From assembly GCA_010672965.1 (NCBI GenBank), contig JAAHFN010000003.1, forward strand, positions 145,505 to 209,504: a stretch of DNA of 64,000 nucleotides, written 5' to 3'. The notes under the pieces were generated by a model. It worked only from the letters and a program-made list of their open reading frames with translations, ran no database searches and was not told the DNA's origin. Each line of letters starts with the position of its first letter. The first letter of the stretch is position 1. A program made the position numbers and the translations under genes. The DNA is from Oscillatoria sp. SIO1A7 (GTDB taxonomy: Bacteria; Cyanobacteriota; Cyanobacteriia; Cyanobacteriales; Laspinemataceae). Below, in pieces: positions 60,951-64,000 of the stretch.

Positions 60951-61180
60951 GGGAGCATTTCAATGAAAGTACGCTGCCGCCTAACGCCTATAGGCGCAAG
61001 CCGCTCCTAGACAGAGCCTGGCGCGGCTACACAAACGTTGGCGTTGGCGTTGGCGTTGGCGCAGCCTGCCCTCTGGGGCTTAGCCTGCCCTCTGGGGCAT
61101 AGCCGTAGCACAAGAGCGCATAGCCTTGCCCGTTGCGGTAGCCCTTTCGGGCAACAAGAGTGCAAAAGTGAAATGCTCCC
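60951..61180. mobile_element. MITE family C, copy 2, with 8-bp target duplication
   Basis: Ends GGGAGCATTTCA and TGAAATGCTCCC as in copy 1 (10728-10859). TTCTGGTC lies directly outside both ends (60943-60950 and 61181-61188). The interior differs from copy 1 and has GGCGTT repeats and inverted CCCTCTGGGGC/GCCCC-type motifs. It fills most of the gap 60939-61291 between ureA and ureD. Confidence 0.8.
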
Positions 61181-61291
61181 TTCTGGTCTCCCCCCTTATC
61201 AAGGGGGGACTAAGGGGGGATCTGACGTTTTGTAACCTAACCGAGAAGTATTAGCCTTTTGGTCACTGTATCGCAAAAAGGCAAAAACTCC

Positions 61292-62161
61292 CTAAAGCGG
61301 CCAAACTCGCGGGGGACAGCTAGGACGCCCTAAAAATGATAAGCGCAATAGCTGCCAAATATCCATAAACCAGCGCCGAGCTGCAGTGCTGGAATAGCCG
61401 CGATATCGGCATAATAATCCAGACATCAAGCGGGTTGCGCCAATAGAGTCGCTTTCGGCAATATTTTCTTGGCGGCTCCAGAGTTCGCGGACTTGCCGAA
61501 CCAGCTCTGCCGAAACAGGTTGCCCGACCCAGGCCAGACTGGCAACAACCGGAGCGCCAGCTAGACTGTAGGCACTGTCGATCGCCTCGGGACCCCCTGC
61601 AAGCTGTTGCCTGTCAATCCAGAGGGGGCGACCGTTTTGCCATATTTCCGCATTCGATCGCCAAGTTCCTCCTAAAAATCGCTCTCCCCTGGCGCTACGC
61701 CCAAAGCGAAGAATTTCCCAACCCAGCCAGAGAGCCCCTGGAGCTAACTCTACCCGCAAGTCTTGCTGGTATTGTGCCCCGTCAAAGAGAATAGTTTCTT
61801 GAGGGAACCATTCCAAACAAGCGCCGGAATCCACTGCAATCCGAATCGTTTGTCTGGCAAGCAGGCCGTTACTGCGATAAATTTTAGCTGCGGCGGCGGT
61901 GGTGATTAGGGCTCGGGCATTGGGCTCTAGGCAAATTTCTTGGCAGAGGCGATCGCCCCCCACCATGCCCCCGGCGGTATGCAAGACGACGCTATGACAG
62001 ACTTCGCGCCCTTCTGGATAAAACGGACGCTGCACTCTCAGCGGGGCAACGGAGCGATCGCGAATTAATTGCGTACTGCCCTGGCGATCGGCATATCTTA
62101 GATTCAGGCTGCCGTGCCAAGTTTGCTGGGAATTGGGAATTGGGAATTGGGAATTGGGCAT
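61292..62161 (-). CDS. ureD: Urease accessory protein UreD
   Basis: 289 residues. WHGSLNLRYADRQGSTQLIR, VCHSVVLHTAGGMVGGDRL, ARALITTAAAAKIYR and LEWFPQETILFDGAQYQQ are hallmarks of UreD/UreH, which with UreF and UreG loads nickel into urease. The first dozen residues (MPNSQFPIPNSQ) are encoded by a GGGAATT heptamer array, which also supplies the only upstream ATG. The C-terminus (LRLSFLGRPSCPPRVWPL) is normal. It lies upstream of ureA on the same strand, separated by a MITE, so polycistronic expression may be disturbed. Confidence 0.93.
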   Translation of the reverse strand: MPNSQFPIPNSQQTWHGSLNLRYADRQGSTQLIRDRSVAPLRVQRPFYPEGREVCHSVVLHTAGGMVGGDRLCQEICLEPNARALITTAAAAKIYRSNGLLARQTIRIAVDSGACLEWFPQETILFDGAQYQQDLRVELAPGALWLGWEILRFGRSARGERFLGGTWRSNAEIWQNGRPLWIDRQQLAGGPEAIDSAYSLAGAPVVASLAWVGQPVSAELVRQVRELWSRQENIAESDSIGATRLMSGLLCRYRGYSSTAARRWFMDIWQLLRLSFLGRPSCPPRVWPL

Positions 62162-62457
62162 TTTTTGGCTACGAATTAGAGCGTGGGGTGTGGGGTGTAG
62201 GGTAGGGTGTTGGGTGTAGGGTGTAGGGTGTAGGGAAACTTCATCCTATTTTCGCGATCGCTTTCGGGAGCCGGAAAGTCTTACATTTAGGTGCTTTCAG
62301 GTTTCAAGCGTAGGCGTCAGGCGGCTAGACACAGTATTCAAATGCCCCCACCCCACACCCCGCACCCCGCACCCCGCACGCCACACCCCACACCCCACAC
62401 CCCACACCCCACACCCCACACCCCACACCCCACACCCCACACCCCACACCCTACACC
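62162..62457. repeat. GGGTGTA and CCCCACA arrays between gcvT and ureD
   Basis: GGGTGTA/GGGTGTG heptamers at 62180-62235 and about fifteen CCCCACA/CCCCGCA heptamers at 62347-62457, facing each other on opposite strands. No gene. Confidence 0.9.
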
Positions 62458-63600
62458 CTAATTTTTGGCTTTATGGGGAGAGCGATAAAAGGGCTTCTTA
62501 ACCACAACGCCGGGATAAGCTTTGCCGCGAATTTCTACCTCTAGCTGCCGGCCTTTTTTGGCGATCGCAGTAGGAACATAGGCCAGAGCGATCGCTTTTT
62601 CCAAAGTCGGCGACCAGCTCCCGCTCGTCACCTCTCCCACCGGCTTTCCTTCCGACAGCACCGGATAGCCGTGGCGGGCAATACGACGTCCTTCCATTTC
62701 AATCGCCACCAACTTGCGCTCCAAGCCGTTTTTCTTTTGGTCTTCTAGGATTTTGCGGCCGATAAAATCTCCTTTCTGATTCAAATCCACCAGCCAACCG
62801 AGTCCTGCTTCTAGAGGCGTAGTTATCTCGTCAATATCATTGCCATACAATGCCATTGCCGCTTCCAAACGCAGGGTATCGCGACAGCCCAAACCGCAAG
62901 GATCGACTCCCGCTTCCAGAAGACCTCGCCATAATTTCACCCCCGCCGCAGGATCTACCATCACTTCACAGCCATCCTCCCCGGTGTAACCCGTTCTGGC
63001 GATAAAGCCCAATTCCCCGCAGACCGGAGCTTCCAAATGGCCGAAGACTTTTATCGCTGCCAAATCTGCCTCTACAAACTTCTGGAGATAGGCGATCGCC
63101 TTCGGACCTTGAACGGCAATCAAAACCTTTTGCTCCGATAAGTCTTCAAGTTCCGCATCGGCATTTTCTAGATGCGACTCCAACCAAGCCTTATCGCTAG
63201 ACTTCATCGACGCATTTACGATCGTCATTCCCCGATGTTCGCCGGCCTCGTCGCATCCTTGGTAATAAAAAATAATGTCATCCAGGATGCCGCCTTCGGG
63301 ATTTAATAAAACGCTGTATTTCGCTTCCCCCGGCTGCAACTTGCTCAGGTCGGAAGGTACTAAATATTGAAGAGCTGAAATTAGATCTTTGCCTTTAAGG
63401 GCAAATTTCCCCATATGGGAGATATCGAACATCCCCGCATTAGTCCGCACCACTTGGTGTTCTTCAGAAATTCCGCTGTATTGCACCGGCATCTCCCAAC
63501 CGGCAAAGGCTGTCATCCTGGCCTTTAACTCTACGCAAAGCTCGTATAGGGGAGTCCGGGCTAGGGCTTGGGTTCCTTCTTTCGCTGCTGACTGGGCCAC
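62458..63600 (-). CDS. gcvT: Aminomethyltransferase (glycine cleavage system T protein)
   Basis: 380 residues. It transfers the methylene group from lipoyl-bound aminomethyl of GcvH to tetrahydrofolate. Family features: LARTPLYELCVELKARM, AFAGWEMPVQYSGISEEHQV, GMFDISHMGKF, ARTGYTGEDGCEVMV and GLGCRDTLRLEAAMALYGND. The start is GTG at 63600, because the conserved N-terminal segment begins before the first ATG. No gcvH or gcvP is adjacent, as usual in cyanobacteria. In photorespiration it takes part in glycine decarboxylation. Confidence 0.95.
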   Translation of the reverse strand: MAQSAAKEGTQALARTPLYELCVELKARMTAFAGWEMPVQYSGISEEHQVVRTNAGMFDISHMGKFALKGKDLISALQYLVPSDLSKLQPGEAKYSVLLNPEGGILDDIIFYYQGCDEAGEHRGMTIVNASMKSSDKAWLESHLENADAELEDLSEQKVLIAVQGPKAIAYLQKFVEADLAAIKVFGHLEAPVCGELGFIARTGYTGEDGCEVMVDPAAGVKLWRGLLEAGVDPCGLGCRDTLRLEAAMALYGNDIDEITTPLEAGLGWLVDLNQKGDFIGRKILEDQKKNGLERKLVAIEMEGRRIARHGYPVLSEGKPVGEVTSGSWSPTLEKAIALAYVPTAIAKKGRQLEVEIRGKAYPGVVVKKPFYRSPHKAKN

Positions 63601-64000
63601 TGCTAGTTATTTTTTCTGCGATCGAACATTTTCTATTGTAAGGGGAATTGGACATTCGGGGCATTGGGCATTGGGCATTGGGCATTGGGCATTGGAAAGA
63701 GGTTTGAGTCAGGATTTACGCACGGGCGCTTTTTGTAGGGTGTGCATTGCGGATCAGACGCTATCTGTAGCTCTCAAAGTCAAGATTTGCATAAGTCCTT
63801 GTCCCCCAGTCCCCCAGTCCCCCAGTCCCTTGGCCTTGGGTGTAGGCTGTACTTTAGAAGGAAAAGTCCCCTTATCCCCCGGTCCCCTTGTCCCCCTTAT
63901 CCCTCTGCCCCCTCTGCTCCTCTGCCCCCCTGCCTCCCAGTCCCCCGGTCCCCTTGTCCCCTTGTCCCCTTGTCCCCCAGTCGCCCAGTCGCCCAGTCGC
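63601..64000. repeat. Gene-free right edge with repeat arrays and a decayed MITE
   Basis: TTGGGCA heptamers at 63657-63695; a diverged family A element (CAGGATTTACGCA near 63711 to GCATAAGTCCTTG near 63800); then CCCCCAGT, CCCCTTGT and CGCCCAGT arrays to the window end. No gene. Confidence 0.75.

Overview
The window comes from a filamentous cyanobacterium, most likely of the Oscillatoria/Microcoleus type. The evidence is the density of HIP1 octamers (GCGATCGC), arrays of heptanucleotide short tandem repeats (CCCCACA, TTGGGCA, GGGGACT), and a typical cyanobacterial gene set: apocarotenoid oxygenase, BT1-type transporters, DUF928, CHASE2/CHAT, large TPS exoproteins, orthocaspase-WD40, pentapeptide-repeat proteins and an Mg-chelatase H family protein. 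I found no tRNA, rRNA, CRISPR array or intact transposase.

Region 1 (1 to about 9.9 kb) is an accessory block. All of its genes are small or unfamiliar and lie on the minus strand. Recognisable members are an Xre-type regulator, two paralogous winged-helix-like proteins with a basic GRP motif, an ASCH-domain protein, and a DNA adenine methyltransferase with a DUF4942-like tail. Two families of short repeated upstream boxes tie the block together. One (box B) is an inverted repeat, GCGGGCA to TGCCCGC, lying 26-33 bp before at least five start codons. The other (box A) lies 60-75 bp before three others. This looks like a co-regulated plasmid-, phage- or integrative-element-like cluster. It ends at a long CCCCACA array that cuts off the 5' end of the last gene.

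Region 2 (10-20 kb) is ordinary chromosome: transaldolase, a HEAT-repeat protein, two pentapeptide-repeat proteins, an Omp85-like barrel, ribosomal protein bS21, a DUF433/DUF5615 toxin-antitoxin-like pair and a secreted unknown. Its intergenic gaps are filled with MITEs and tandem repeats.

Region 3 (20.5-33.5 kb) is an envelope/secretion cluster: a truncated DUF928 protein, a CHAT-CHASE2 membrane protein, a full DUF928 protein and two tandem, partly near-identical filamentous-haemagglutinin-type TPS exoproteins. No TpsB partner is present.

Region 4 (33.7-47 kb) holds glycosyltransferases, methyltransferases and a sulfotransferase (probable cell-surface glycan decoration), a carotenoid oxygenase, a kinase-FGE fusion with an altered catalytic loop, and a segmental duplication of a BT1 transporter that left a fragment of the kinase gene between the copies.

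Region 5 (47-54 kb) has a decayed ADP-ribosyltransferase-like gene with an intact small partner, a secreted unknown, an Mg-chelatase H-like gene invaded by several coding repeats, and a VapBC pair. Region 6 (54-64 kb) has a 1754-residue caspase/NTPase/14-WD40 protein carrying the same coding repeat as the chelatase gene, then urease genes ureB, ureA and ureD (no ureC in the window), and gcvT.

A theme of the whole window is repeat traffic. At least five MITE-like families can be delimited, three of them by target-site duplications and one by a nested insertion. Tandem repeats also enter coding sequence (chelatase, caspase protein, ureA, ureD).
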